64,000 bases of DNA. Origin: Bacteroidales bacterium UBA5226 (GTDB lineage Bacteria > Bacteroidota > Bacteroidia > Bacteroidales > UBA932). Position 1 is the first letter of the stretch. Each line of letters opens with the position of its first letter. A program made the translations under genes and the position numbers. Below, one piece after another: positions 16,259 through 25,842 of this stretch. The stretch lies in contig DHUU01000017.1 of the NCBI GenBank assembly GCA_002409325.1, positions 124,001 through 188,000 of the forward strand. Reading direction: 5' to 3'. The notes beneath the pieces are model-generated. The model was not told where the DNA came from, ran no database searches, and saw only the letters and a list, made by a program, of their open reading frames with translations.

Positions 16259-18799
16259 ATGAAGCACCTGATTTTCTGCATCACCTTTTTTATATTGACA
16301 ACACCAATCTGGGCACAGGTAACGAAACAAACCACTGTGGCCGACACAATAGGCAGAAATCAGCGTTCTGTGGTGATCGATTATACCAGTCCCCGGCAAT
16401 GTGTCATTGCAGGCCTGAAGGTAACCGGTGTCAATTATCTGAATTCAGACCAGATCCTTTCCCTTACCGGTCTTGCTTTGGGTGATACTATAAGCATCCC
16501 GGGCGATGAGCTGAAAACCATAGTGAAACGTTTATTCATGCAGCGTTTTTTTTCCGATGTGGCCATATATGTTGACAGCCTGGTCGACAACAACGCCTAT
16601 CTGAACATCAACATTGCAGAACGTCCCAGGGTTTCGCAATGGAAGTACGACGGAGTAAAGAAAGGAGAACAGACCGATATCGAAGAACGAGTCCGGTTGC
16701 GCAGGGGTAGTGAATTATCAGAATATGTGATTAAGTCTTCCAGTGACATCATCAGAAAATATTATGTAGAAAAAGGTTTTCTAAATGCCCAAGTAACCGC
16801 ATCTCACAAAGAAGACACAACTATCAGGAATGCCGTACAGGTTACCTTTCACGTAGACCGAAAACAAAAAGTCCGTATTAAGGAGATCAGATTCATAGGC
16901 AGTGAACAATTATCGCTCCTGAAGATGCGGTTTGCCATGAAGAAGACAAAGGATAAAAGGCTCTACAATTTCTTTTTCAGCAAGAAATTTGATGAAAAGG
17001 AATTTCAGAACGACAAGCAGCTTTTGTTACAGAAATTTCATGAACTGGGATACCGTGATGCCCACATAGCCAAAGATTCTATCTATCACATAGATGCTCA
17101 GAATCTGGGTATAGATCTCCATATTGTGGAAGGGAAAAAGTACTATTTCCGGAATATTACATGGACAGGAAACACGCAATATTCAGGAGAAATGCTCAAT
17201 TCGGTTTTAAGAATTACAAAAGGAGATATTTACGATGTGGTAACCATGGAAGAACGATTGTTTGGCGGTGGTAAATCACAACAGGGAAATGTTTCTCAGG
17301 TTTATAAGGATCAGGGATATCTTTTTTTCAGGGTCGTTCCGATCGAAGTAAATATTGAACAGGATTCGGTAGATGTGGAGATGCGCATATTTGAGGGCAA
17401 ACCGGCTACCTATAACCGGATCATCATTAATGGCAACAACGTGTCCAACGAAAAAATCATCCGTCGCCAGGTCTTTACCCGCCCCGGCTATCTTTTTAGC
17501 CAGACAGAACTGGAAAGATCTATCCGGGAGATTGCCTCTATGGGACACTTTGACCAGGAAGCCATCATGCAGATGGGCAGCGGTTTCAATGTTGTTCCCA
17601 ACCAGATTAACAACACGGTTGACATATTATACAATGTAACTGAAAAACCCGACAGCCAGTTTGAAATTGCCGGAGGATGGGGCGGAAACACTTTTGTGGG
17701 AACCGTCGGGATCAGTTTTAACAATTTTTCCATTAAGCGTCTTTTTGACAAACAGGCATGGCGCCCCGTTCCACTTGGTGACGGGCAGACCCTGTCCCTG
17801 AGGTTCCAGACCAATGGAACTTATTATATGGCCCTGAGTGTCAACTTTGTTGAGCCATGGCTGACCGGGAAAAAACCTACTTCTTTCAGTACCAGTATTT
17901 ATTATACAAGACAGACCGCTTCTACCTATTATTATCTGACCAACGACCAGTTTATGGAAGTTTACGGGCTGGGAATCGGGCTCGGGACCAGGCTAAAATG
18001 GCCAGACAATTACTTTGTCTTTTACAACCAATTGGATATCAAACGATACAACCTGCAGGACTGGGGCTACTATTTCATGTTCACAGACGGGCAATCCAAT
18101 ATTATTGATTACAGCATCACCTTACAGCGCAATTCCACTGACCAGATCATATACCCCCGTCAGGGTTCCGATTTCAAGTTCGGTCTGCAGCTAACGCCTC
18201 CCTATTCCCTGTTCAGGGATAGAAATACAGATTACGAATCGATGACCGATCCGCAGAGGTATCGTTGGATCGAGTACCACAAATGGACTTTCGATGCCAA
18301 TTTATACACCCGGCTCATAGGGGATCTGGTATTGATGACAAGGGCCAATTTTGGCTATCTGGGTTTCTACAGCCGCAAACTCGGCTATTCTCCTTTTGAG
18401 GGTTTTATGCTCGGTGGCGACGGGATGAGCGGTTACAACACGTACGGAGCCGATATCATATCCCAGCGAGGCTATTCCAATTATTCACTCACACCTACCA
18501 TTAACGACGCCTACGCGGGACGCGTTTATACAAGGTACACCTTAGAATTGCGTTATCCTGTGATATTGCAGCCTCAATCTACCATCTATGCCCTTCTGTT
18601 CCTGGAAGGAGGCAATTGTTGGAGTGATATTCGCGATTTTAATCCCTTCTCCATCAAACGTGCCGCAGGAGTAGGGGTCAGGGTCTTTCTGCCCATGGTT
18701 GGTCTGTTGGGGATTGACTGGGGATACGGATTCGATACCGATTTCAGCGGAAAGAAAGGCGGATCGAATTTCCATTTCATGATCGGACAAACATTTTAA
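16259..18799 (+). CDS. bamA: outer-membrane beta-barrel assembly factor BamA
   Basis: 846 residues, signal peptide MKHLIFCITFFILTTPIWAQ. The N-terminal half holds about five POTRA repeats (for example GLKVTGVNYLNSDQILSLTG, RIKEIRFIGSEQLSL, YFRNITWTGNTQYSG, YNRIIINGNNVSNEKIIRR). The C-terminal half is the 16-stranded barrel, with the loop-6 type motif VRVFLPMVGLLGIDWGYGFD near the end and the C-terminal signature NFHFMIGQTF. Length is usual for Bacteroidetes BamA. It follows uppS by 10 bases and precedes two Skp-like chaperones, a conserved envelope-assembly order. Confidence 0.95.
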   Translation: MKHLIFCITFFILTTPIWAQVTKQTTVADTIGRNQRSVVIDYTSPRQCVIAGLKVTGVNYLNSDQILSLTGLALGDTISIPGDELKTIVKRLFMQRFFSDVAIYVDSLVDNNAYLNINIAERPRVSQWKYDGVKKGEQTDIEERVRLRRGSELSEYVIKSSSDIIRKYYVEKGFLNAQVTASHKEDTTIRNAVQVTFHVDRKQKVRIKEIRFIGSEQLSLLKMRFAMKKTKDKRLYNFFFSKKFDEKEFQNDKQLLLQKFHELGYRDAHIAKDSIYHIDAQNLGIDLHIVEGKKYYFRNITWTGNTQYSGEMLNSVLRITKGDIYDVVTMEERLFGGGKSQQGNVSQVYKDQGYLFFRVVPIEVNIEQDSVDVEMRIFEGKPATYNRIIINGNNVSNEKIIRRQVFTRPGYLFSQTELERSIREIASMGHFDQEAIMQMGSGFNVVPNQINNTVDILYNVTEKPDSQFEIAGGWGGNTFVGTVGISFNNFSIKRLFDKQAWRPVPLGDGQTLSLRFQTNGTYYMALSVNFVEPWLTGKKPTSFSTSIYYTRQTASTYYYLTNDQFMEVYGLGIGLGTRLKWPDNYFVFYNQLDIKRYNLQDWGYYFMFTDGQSNIIDYSITLQRNSTDQIIYPRQGSDFKFGLQLTPPYSLFRDRNTDYESMTDPQRYRWIEYHKWTFDANLYTRLIGDLVLMTRANFGYLGFYSRKLGYSPFEGFMLGGDGMSGYNTYGADIISQRGYSNYSLTPTINDAYAGRVYTRYTLELRYPVILQPQSTIYALLFLEGGNCWSDIRDFNPFSIKRAAGVGVRVFLPMVGLLGIDWGYGFDTDFSGKKGGSNFHFMIGQTF

Positions 18800-18809
18800 T
18801 ATTACTATT

Positions 18810-19322
18810 ATGAAAAAAATGTTTTTACTTTTAATAATGAGCATGGTGGCAGGCAGTCTGTTTGCCCAGAAATATGCAATAATCCATTCCCAAAACATAC
18901 TCAGTGCTTTACCCGAGTACACTTCTGCACAGGAACAGGTTGCCAGGTTACAGGAACAATACCAGCAAAAACTCCAGACTGAATACGATGCCCTGGAAGG
19001 GATGTTCCAGCAATATCAAAAACAGAAAGCTACCCTTACCGCCCAGCAAAGACTTACTTATGAACAGGAAATTCTTGACCGGGAAAAGGAGGTAAAACAA
19101 TTACAGGAACAGTATTTTGGACAGGAGGGAACCCTGGCCAAAACAACGGAAGTGCTCTTCAAGCCCATCCAGGAGCGCATGCAGGATACTGTCCGTGAAA
19201 TTGCAGAACGTTACGGATACAGTATGGTCCTGGATGTTTCTGCCGGCATGGGCGTTGTTTATTATATTCCCGATATCGACATTAGTAATCTGGTTATTGA
19301 AAGATTACAGGGTGTGAGGTAA
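18810..19322 (+). CDS. periplasmic chaperone, Skp/OmpH family (copy 1)
   Basis: 170 residues, signal MKKMFLLLIMSMVAGSLFAQ. After cleavage: KYAIIHSQNILSALPEY, then a coiled coil rich in Gln (about 40-110), then GYSMVLDVSAGMGVVYYIPD, matching the Skp body and arms. Skp holds unfolded outer-membrane proteins on their way to BamA, encoded 10 bases upstream. It is a paralogue of the next gene. Confidence 0.93.
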   Translation: MKKMFLLLIMSMVAGSLFAQKYAIIHSQNILSALPEYTSAQEQVARLQEQYQQKLQTEYDALEGMFQQYQKQKATLTAQQRLTYEQEILDREKEVKQLQEQYFGQEGTLAKTTEVLFKPIQERMQDTVREIAERYGYSMVLDVSAGMGVVYYIPDIDISNLVIERLQGVR

Positions 19323-19363
19323 TATTTTTTTATACATTTGTAATCTTTATAAACCCAAAACTT

Positions 19364-19921
19364 ATGAAACGTATTGCTACCGTTCTTACTTTCCTTATCT
19401 GTGTCATTGGAACCGCTTCTGCGCAAAACCTGAAATTCGGACATATCAATTCCCAGGAATTGATTGGTCTGATGCCTGAAAGAGATTCAGCCCTGGTTAA
19501 ATTGCAGAATTACACCAACGATATAGAAGAAACCATGGCGGAAATGCAGCAGGAGTACCAAACCAAAGCCAATGTCTACCAGCAAAGGCAGGCTACATGG
19601 ACGGCTGCTGTACTGGAAGCCAAACAGCGTGAACTGTTAGAGCTCCAGCAGCACCTTGAGCAGTTTAACCAGACAGCACAGCAGGAGTACCAGCAAATGC
19701 AACAGGTATTCTTTTCTCCAGTTTTCCAGAAAGCCAATGAAGCCATAGCCAAGGTGGCCAGGGACAACGGATTTACTTATATTTTTGATCTTTCTACCGG
19801 AGCAGTCATCTTTTTTGATGACAAAGTCAGCGTCGACATATTACCACTGGCTAAAAACCAATTGGGTATTCCGGTTGAAAAAGTAGCCCCGACGCAATTG
19901 CCCGGCATGGAACAACAATAA
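19364..19921 (+). CDS. periplasmic chaperone, Skp/OmpH family (copy 2)
   Basis: 185 residues, signal MKRIATVLTFLICVIGTASAQ. Same plan as copy 1: LKFGHINSQELIGLMPERD, a Gln/Glu-rich coiled coil, then GFTYIFDLSTGAVIFFDDKVS. The C-terminal tail is longer by about 25 residues. Tandem Skp-like genes after bamA are usual in this order, and the pair may form mixed trimers or serve different clients. Confidence 0.93.
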   Translation: MKRIATVLTFLICVIGTASAQNLKFGHINSQELIGLMPERDSALVKLQNYTNDIEETMAEMQQEYQTKANVYQQRQATWTAAVLEAKQRELLELQQHLEQFNQTAQQEYQQMQQVFFSPVFQKANEAIAKVARDNGFTYIFDLSTGAVIFFDDKVSVDILPLAKNQLGIPVEKVAPTQLPGMEQQ

Positions 19922-19932
19922 AGATTGATTCT

Positions 19933-20748
19933 ATGAGCAGTTCACCCATAGGAGTGATGGATTCCGGGATAGGTGGGCTGGGGGTTCACAAACACATTAA
20001 GGCGCTTCTCCCCGGGGAGCGCCTTATTTATGTGGCCGATACCGCTTTTTGTCCGTACGGGGGCCTTCCGGTAGCAGATATCAGGAGCAGGTGCCTGCTC
20101 ATTTCGCGTTTTTTCCTGGCACAGAAATGCAAGATGGTAGTCATTGCCTGCAATACAGCCACTGCAGCAGCCATTGAAACGGTAAGGTTAACCTTTCCCG
20201 GGTTACCGGTAGTGGGTATGGAACCTGCTGTCAAACCCGCGGTATTGCATACACACAGTGGAGTTGTAGGTGTTCTTGCAACACCGGGAACTTTCAGGGG
20301 GTCGTTATATAACAGGACCCTGGCAGCTTTTGCCGGTCAGGTGAAAGTTATTGAACGGGTAGGTGAGGGATGGGTAGGGGCGGTTGAACGGGGAGAACTG
20401 GATACACCTGCCACCCGGGAGATGGTAAGGAAAACAATTCAGCCAATGCTTGAGGCAGGGGCCGATCATCTGGTACTGGGGTGTACACATTATCCTTTTT
20501 TGGTGCCTGTGATTCGCAGCATAGCCGGCTCCGGTGTGGTTATTGTAGATCCGGCACCTGCGGTAGCCCGCCGGGTTGAGCATCTGCTAAATGAAAACGG
20601 ATTGTTGTCAGGGAGTGTACCTTCTCCGGAAAAAGATGTGTATTATACTTCCTGTTCAGATACCAGTGTACTTCCCAAAGCCGTACCATATACGGCATAC
20701 GGAGGAACAATAAACTGGAGGCCGTATACTTTCGAAAAGATGGAATAG
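19933..20748 (+). CDS. murI: glutamate racemase
   Basis: 271 residues; supplies D-glutamate for peptidoglycan. Both catalytic cysteines are visible, in VVIACNTATAAA and LVLGCTHYPF, with SGIGGLGV and YVADTAFCPYG near the start. The C-terminus continues about 20 residues past VYYTSCSDTSVL, and the last 106 bases overlap the convergent pantothenate kinase gene. It is the last gene of the nadK-to-murI operon. Confidence 0.95.
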   Translation: MSSSPIGVMDSGIGGLGVHKHIKALLPGERLIYVADTAFCPYGGLPVADIRSRCLLISRFFLAQKCKMVVIACNTATAAAIETVRLTFPGLPVVGMEPAVKPAVLHTHSGVVGVLATPGTFRGSLYNRTLAAFAGQVKVIERVGEGWVGAVERGELDTPATREMVRKTIQPMLEAGADHLVLGCTHYPFLVPVIRSIAGSGVVIVDPAPAVARRVEHLLNENGLLSGSVPSPEKDVYYTSCSDTSVLPKAVPYTAYGGTINWRPYTFEKME

Positions 20749-21503
20749 GTCTCCTCTATCTGGGGCAGGCGTGTGAGGGTTCCCACAAATACAACATTTC
20801 TCCTGTGGCAACTTTTGCATACCATCACAGCCATACTCCCGATTACCTGTAAAACCAGATTGATCAGAGCACGGGCCAGATCCTCCTTACTTGCCTGTGA
20901 GGCTTGTTGTGTATAGAGCTGGTGGGCCAGTTTCCCGAAGTTGGCTGCTGTCAGGAATGGTGGCAAGTCCTGCAATTGCTGGTCTGTTACATCACCAATC
21001 AGCAAATCTACATTTTCCAGTTTTCCGCGCCCTGCAAGCCGGACAATCTCCCGAACAGATGAGGTGCCAAGAATACACTGGCCCAGACCGGTTAATGTAC
21101 CGCCACCCATGCCTGTACCCCCCAGATGACGGATACTATCTGGGGTGGCATCAATATAGGTGGTGCCTGTTCCCATGTTCACCACCAGGGCTTCATCCAG
21201 CCCGCTCAGGGCCAGGCCGCCACGGCCGATAGATTCCACTTCTGAAACTTTGGTGGCAGGGATGCCCAGGATGTTGTCCTTAACAACGTTGGCATGGGTT
21301 CCTGTGGCCGATATGTACTCTATTGAGCTTAACGGGATATTCTCACGCTCCAGGAAGCCTTCCAGTGCGTTGTAAAAATCCCCGATGTGGTCGTTTGTTT
21401 TATATCTAAAAAAAGCCTGGGGGAAAGGCTTGCCCTTTACCCCAGGCTTTGTCAGAGCCATTTTAGTCAGTGTAGAACCAAAATCAAGGCCCAGTCTGAA
21501 CAT
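20643..21503 (-). CDS. coaW: type II pantothenate kinase (Fumble/CoaW-like)
   Basis: 286 residues. Motifs of the ASKHA-fold type II PanK: phosphate-1 loop GLDFGSTLTK (residues 4-13), phosphate-2 loop NMGTGTTYIDA, and HLGGTGMGGGTLTGLG. It would phosphorylate pantothenate, the first step to CoA. Many bacteria, and to my knowledge most Bacteroides, rely on type III CoaX instead, so this may be an additional or replacing enzyme. It lies 2 bases after gdhA on the same strand and overlaps the 3' end of murI by 106 bases. Confidence 0.85.
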   Translation of the reverse strand: MFRLGLDFGSTLTKMALTKPGVKGKPFPQAFFRYKTNDHIGDFYNALEGFLERENIPLSSIEYISATGTHANVVKDNILGIPATKVSEVESIGRGGLALSGLDEALVVNMGTGTTYIDATPDSIRHLGGTGMGGGTLTGLGQCILGTSSVREIVRLAGRGKLENVDLLIGDVTDQQLQDLPPFLTAANFGKLAHQLYTQQASQASKEDLARALINLVLQVIGSMAVMVCKSCHRRNVVFVGTLTRLPQIEETYSIFSKVYGLQFIVPPYAVYGTALGSTLVSEQEV

Positions 21504-21505
21504 GG

Positions 21506-22843
21506 CTAGATAACTCCCTGCTCAAGCATTGCACGGGCTACTTTCATAAAACCTGCAATGTTGGCACCTTTAACATAGTTTATGTAGCCGTCTTTCTGCC
21601 TGCCGTGGTCTACGCAAGCCTGATGTATGCTTGACATGATCTGGTGCAGTTTACCATCTACCTCTTCTGCAGTCCAGTTGAGGTGCGCGGCATTTTGTGT
21701 CATTTCCAGTCCCGAGGTAGCAACCCCGCCTGCGTTCACAGCCTTTCCAGGGGCAAAGCTCACTTTTGCGTGCTGGAAAGTTTCAATGGCCTGGGGTGTA
21801 CAACCCATGTTGGAAACTTCTGCAACCATAAAGACCTTATTGGCTATCAGTTGTTTAGCGTCATCTTCGTTGAGCTCGTTCTGGGTGGCGCAAGGCATGG
21901 CAATGTCCACTTTGACTTCCCAGGGCTTTTTACCTGCATGGAATACAGCACCGGGGAATTTTTCTGCATAGGGAGCTACGATATCGTTACCGCTGGCACG
22001 TAAATCAAGCATATAGGCAATTTTTTCCTCATTCATGCCGTCTTTGTCGTAAATATAACCATCAGGTCCGGATATGGTGATCACCCTGGCTCCCAGTTCG
22101 TGGGCCTTTTGGGCTGCACCCCAGGCAACGTTCCCAAAACCGGATATGGCTACGGTTTTGTTTTTGATGTTCTGGCCAACAGCCTGAAGCATATGCTCTA
22201 CAAAATAAACACCTCCGTAGCCGGTGGCTTCGGGACGTATAAGGGAACCTCCCCATGTGAGTCCTTTTCCGGTAAGAACACCCGTATGTTCGCATGCCAG
22301 TTTTTTATACCAGCCGAACATATAACCCACTTCCCTTGCTCCAACTCCAATATCACCTGCAGGAACGTCTGTATCGGGACCAATATGTTTCCAAAGCTCG
22401 GTCATAAATGCCTGACAAAAGCGCATCATTTCGTTTGAGGACTTGCCGCGCGGGTCAAAGTCAGAACCGCCTTTACCGCCACCCATGGGTAAGGAGGTCA
22501 GTGCATTCTTGAAAATCTGTTCAAACCCCAGGAACTTCAGAATGGAAAGGTTCACCGAACGGTGAAAGCGAATACCCCCTTTGTATGGCCCGATGGCATT
22601 GTTGTACTGGACACGGTAGCCCGTGTTGACCTGTACATCTCCTTTGTCATCTACCCAGGTGACCCTGAATGTGAAAATCCTGTCGGGTTCTACAAGACGC
22701 TCAATGATTCTGGCTTTTTCAAATTCAGGATGTTGGTTGTAAACATCTTCAATGGATTCCAGAACTTCGTGAACAGCTTGCAGGTACTCTTTCTCGTGCC
22801 CGTATTTGGCCTCAAGAGCAGACATTATTTCTTTTGCTTTCAT
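21506..22843 (-). CDS. gdhA: glutamate dehydrogenase (hexameric, NADP-type)
   Basis: 445 residues. Catalyses 2-oxoglutarate + ammonia + NAD(P)H to glutamate. Motifs: PYKGGIRFHRSVN, the catalytic-lysine loop LPMGGGKGGSDFDPRGKS, DVPAGDIGVGAREVGYMFG, and the dinucleotide site ISGFGNVAWGAAQKA. It lies 41 bases below korB and no promoter was seen in between, so gdhA is probably cotranscribed with korAB, which act on the same 2-oxoglutarate pool. Confidence 0.96.
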   Translation of the reverse strand: MKAKEIMSALEAKYGHEKEYLQAVHEVLESIEDVYNQHPEFEKARIIERLVEPDRIFTFRVTWVDDKGDVQVNTGYRVQYNNAIGPYKGGIRFHRSVNLSILKFLGFEQIFKNALTSLPMGGGKGGSDFDPRGKSSNEMMRFCQAFMTELWKHIGPDTDVPAGDIGVGAREVGYMFGWYKKLACEHTGVLTGKGLTWGGSLIRPEATGYGGVYFVEHMLQAVGQNIKNKTVAISGFGNVAWGAAQKAHELGARVITISGPDGYIYDKDGMNEEKIAYMLDLRASGNDIVAPYAEKFPGAVFHAGKKPWEVKVDIAMPCATQNELNEDDAKQLIANKVFMVAEVSNMGCTPQAIETFQHAKVSFAPGKAVNAGGVATSGLEMTQNAAHLNWTAEEVDGKLHQIMSSIHQACVDHGRQKDGYINYVKGANIAGFMKVARAMLEQGVI

Positions 22844-22884
22844 AATATAAAGTGAATTAAAGTGTGATTATTGATAGTTAAAAG

Positions 22885-23904
22885 TTATTCGACAATCCAG
22901 GTATCTCCACCGCTTCTTAGCATGTCATTCATACAGTGGATTTCAGAGTTGTTGGCAACTTCTGTAAGCTGGTCGCGGACCATGTCGTCGTAGGTACGGT
23001 CTTTAACGCGGCGGATAATCCCCAGGGCTACCGGAAGTTCAGGCCATTCCATTTCGCACAGCATCATGTGCAGGCCGTGGTTTTGTTCCTCGGCATTGTG
23101 GACCAGGATGTCATTCTGTGTGATGCCGTCCTGACCAATGGTGACAGCTTTCAGCCTGATTCCGTCGAGAACCAGGCCCTTATCCCTGTCTTTTCCAAAG
23201 ATCATGGGTTCTCCGTGGCGGAGTACTATGGTACGCTCTGCCCTTACCTCTCTGTCAGAGATGATGGAATGGGTTTTGTCATTGAATATTACACAGTTCT
23301 GCAATACTTCCACCAAGGAGGTTCCATCGTGTTTTGCAGCTTCCACCATAATATCACGGGTCAGTTGCAGTTCCATGTCCAGGGTACGGGCAAAGAAAGT
23401 ACCCCGTGCACCCATAGCTAGAGCTCCAGGGCTAAAGGGGTGTTCCACTGTACCGTATGGCGAAGTCTTGGTAATGGTCCCCCATTTGGAAGTTGGAGAA
23501 TACTGGCCCTTGGTAAGGCCGTATATACGGTTATTGAACAGCACAATATTGATGTCTATGTTCCGTCTGATGGCATGGATCAAATGGTTCCCTCCAATGG
23601 CCAGGGAGTCTCCGTCCCCGGTCATTTCCCATACAGAAAGGGTAGGGTTGGCCACCTTTATCCCGGTGGCTATGGCAGCTGCACGGCCGTGGATTCCATG
23701 GAATCCATATGTTTTCATGTAATAGGGAAATCGGGAAGAGCAACCGATCCCCGAAACAAACACATACCTTTCCTTGGAATAGCCCAGTGCCTCACTGATT
23801 TCGGGCAAAGCACGCTGAATGGACGCCAGCACGGCATGGTCCCCGCATCCGGGACACCATTTCACTTCCTGATCTGATTTGAAGTCCTGAGGGGTATATT
23901 TCAT
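22885..23904 (-). CDS. korB: 2-oxoglutarate:ferredoxin oxidoreductase, beta subunit
   Basis: 339 residues. Thiamine-diphosphate-binding subunit: KWCPGCGDHAVLASIQ near the N-terminus (CPGCG binds the cofactor and cluster), GIGCSSRFPYY, HGRAAAIATGIKVANP and TGDGDSLAIGGNHLIHAIRRN with the GDG...N TPP motif. The first codon overlaps the korA stop (ATGA). The pair decarboxylates 2-oxoglutarate (or another 2-oxoacid) to the acyl-CoA with reduction of ferredoxin; the assignment to 2-oxoglutarate rests on family form and on gdhA next door. Confidence 0.92.
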   Translation of the reverse strand: MKYTPQDFKSDQEVKWCPGCGDHAVLASIQRALPEISEALGYSKERYVFVSGIGCSSRFPYYMKTYGFHGIHGRAAAIATGIKVANPTLSVWEMTGDGDSLAIGGNHLIHAIRRNIDINIVLFNNRIYGLTKGQYSPTSKWGTITKTSPYGTVEHPFSPGALAMGARGTFFARTLDMELQLTRDIMVEAAKHDGTSLVEVLQNCVIFNDKTHSIISDREVRAERTIVLRHGEPMIFGKDRDKGLVLDGIRLKAVTIGQDGITQNDILVHNAEEQNHGLHMMLCEMEWPELPVALGIIRRVKDRTYDDMVRDQLTEVANNSEIHCMNDMLRSGGDTWIVE

Positions 23905-25745
23905 TTTACTATTTTTTTGATTGCTTCTGAAATTTCCGCAACAATAAAGGGTTGACCCTGAATCTTGTTGTACTGAAGGTAAGAGAACTGAGGAAATTGT
24001 GCCCTCAGGTAATTGGCAAAATGCCCGCTGTTGAGTTCAAAGACAATAATTGTTTTAAAACGTTTCAACACATCTTCGGTGTTCTTGGGAAGGGGATTGA
24101 TGTAATCAAAATGGGCAAGGCCCACTTTGAATCCTTCCGATTGCAGCTGGCTTTCGGCACTCAGCATATGTCCGTAAGTTCCCCCCCAGCTCACCATCAG
24201 AATATCTCCCTGCTGTTCTCCAATAACCTGTTGCAAAGGTATGAACTGTGCCAGACGGGCCACCTTTTCTGCCCGTTCATTGACCATTTGCTGGTGTACC
24301 ATGGGATCTGATGAAACAGCACCCTTATGGTTCTTTTCCAGGCCACCCACCCGGTGTTCCAGATTGGGAGTTCCGGGAAGAGCCCATCTGGTTGCCAGTG
24401 TTTTCGGGTCGCGTTTAAACGGATAGAAATATGGCTCATCGGGTTCAAGTTCTGTCACAATGGGCGGGTTTATGGACGGGTAATCATTCATGTCCGGAAT
24501 CTTCCATGGTTCCGAGCCGTTCCCCAGAAATCCTTCAGACAGGATAATTACAGGCATCTGGTGTTCCATGGCATATTTTGCAGCAAAAAAAGCAGTGACA
24601 AAGCAATGGGACGGCGAATGAGGGGCCATCACGGCTACAGGACACTCCCCGTTGCGTCCGTACAAAGCCTGGTTCAGGTCTGTCTGCTCTGTCTTTGTAG
24701 GTATTCCCGTTGAAGGGCCAGCCCTTTGAACATCGACCACTATCAGCGGTAATTCGGCCATTACGGCCAGACCGAGGGCTTCGGATTTAAGCGAAAGCCC
24801 GGGTCCCGATGTGGTGGTTACCGCAAGTGATCCTGCGTATGAGGCACCTATAGCAGTACATATACCGGCAATCTCATCTTCACATTGCAGTGTTTTAACG
24901 CCAAGATCCTTGTGAATGGCAAGTTCTTCCAGAATGGCAGTGGCAGGGGTTATGGGATAAGAACCACAAAAAAGAGGCCTTCCGGACTTTTCAGAAGCAG
25001 CCATCAGACCCCAGGCAATGGCACGGTTTCCGTTTATATTACGGTAAAGACCGGGTTCCTGCTTTGAGGGTTTTACTATGTATGTGTCGGCTATGGCCTG
25101 AATGTTGCCGGCGTAATTTAGCCCGTCTTTTAGAATTCTTAAGTTGATATCAATCAGAGCCTGATCCCTGGAAAATTTCTTCCTGATATATTCCTCGGTA
25201 TGCTTGAGGGGCATATTGTAAAGAAAGTAGCAAATACCCAGGGCAAACATGTTTTTACACCGGATTCCGGTTTTGGGATCCATGTTGCAGGCGATGCAGG
25301 TTTCCTTTGTCAGGGTGGTAATAGGAGGGGCAATGATGTTATGGTGCTTGATATTTAGCTCGGCAAAGGCGTCATTGGTCTGAAAACCGGCTTTCTCAAG
25401 GCCTTTCATATCAAAGGTATCCATATCAACGATGATCGTTGCGTTGGGTTTGAGCCACCTTACATTTGACTTGAGGGCTGCGGGGTTCATGGCAACCAGC
25501 ACATCACAATAGTCACCGGGGGTATAAATGGCACTGCTTCCTATGTGTACCTGAAATCCAGAAACTCCTGAAAGGGTGCCCTGAGGAGCCCTGATCTCAG
25601 AAGGGAAATCGGGAAAGGTGGTGATGTCGTTACCAAAAAAGGCAGCAGTTTCGGCAAACAAGGATCCAGTCAATTGCATTCCGTCACCCGAATCCCCTGA
25701 GAAACGAATTACAACATCCTGAACATCGATTACTTTATGCGGCAT
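23901..25745 (-). CDS. korA: 2-oxoglutarate:ferredoxin oxidoreductase, fused gamma-alpha subunit
   Basis: 614 residues from ATG 25745; the upstream ATG-like start falls within the promoter. The first 190 residues form the gamma domain (VVIRFSGDSGDGMQLTG, AMNPAALKSNVRWLKPNATI), the rest the alpha subunit (YPITPATAILEELA, TTSGPGLSLKSEALGLAVM, FDYINPLPKNTEDVL). It carries the 2-oxoacid and CoA binding parts and pairs with KorB. Anaerobes use it for the reductive or oxidative TCA arm. Confidence 0.92.
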   Translation of the reverse strand: MPHKVIDVQDVVIRFSGDSGDGMQLTGSLFAETAAFFGNDITTFPDFPSEIRAPQGTLSGVSGFQVHIGSSAIYTPGDYCDVLVAMNPAALKSNVRWLKPNATIIVDMDTFDMKGLEKAGFQTNDAFAELNIKHHNIIAPPITTLTKETCIACNMDPKTGIRCKNMFALGICYFLYNMPLKHTEEYIRKKFSRDQALIDINLRILKDGLNYAGNIQAIADTYIVKPSKQEPGLYRNINGNRAIAWGLMAASEKSGRPLFCGSYPITPATAILEELAIHKDLGVKTLQCEDEIAGICTAIGASYAGSLAVTTTSGPGLSLKSEALGLAVMAELPLIVVDVQRAGPSTGIPTKTEQTDLNQALYGRNGECPVAVMAPHSPSHCFVTAFFAAKYAMEHQMPVIILSEGFLGNGSEPWKIPDMNDYPSINPPIVTELEPDEPYFYPFKRDPKTLATRWALPGTPNLEHRVGGLEKNHKGAVSSDPMVHQQMVNERAEKVARLAQFIPLQQVIGEQQGDILMVSWGGTYGHMLSAESQLQSEGFKVGLAHFDYINPLPKNTEDVLKRFKTIIVFELNSGHFANYLRAQFPQFSYLQYNKIQGQPFIVAEISEAIKKIVK

Positions 25746-25778
25746 AAATCTGTAATGTTGATTTGTTATTAATTTTGG

Positions 25779-25786
25779 CAAATATA
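25779..25786 (-). promoter_or_regulatory. -7 promoter element of korAB-gdhA-coaW
   Basis: Minus-strand TATATTTG, 33 bases upstream of the korA ATG at 25745, eight bases below the rpoC terminator hairpin. It separates the metabolic operon from the RNA polymerase operon. Confidence 0.6.
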
Positions 25787-25794
25787 TATAAAAT

Positions 25795-25816
25795 AATAAG
25801 GGCGTGTGCCCTTATT
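25795..25816 (-). terminator. hairpin terminator after rpoC
   Basis: AATAAGGGC-GTGT-GCCCTTATT (plus-strand reading) is a perfect 9-bp stem with a 4-base loop, 27 bases after the rpoC stop. On the minus strand it is followed by an A/T-rich stretch rather than a pure U-tract. Placed at the end of the secE-to-rpoC operon. Confidence 0.65.
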
Positions 25817-25842
25817 AATAGATATTTGTTATAAAAAAACGA

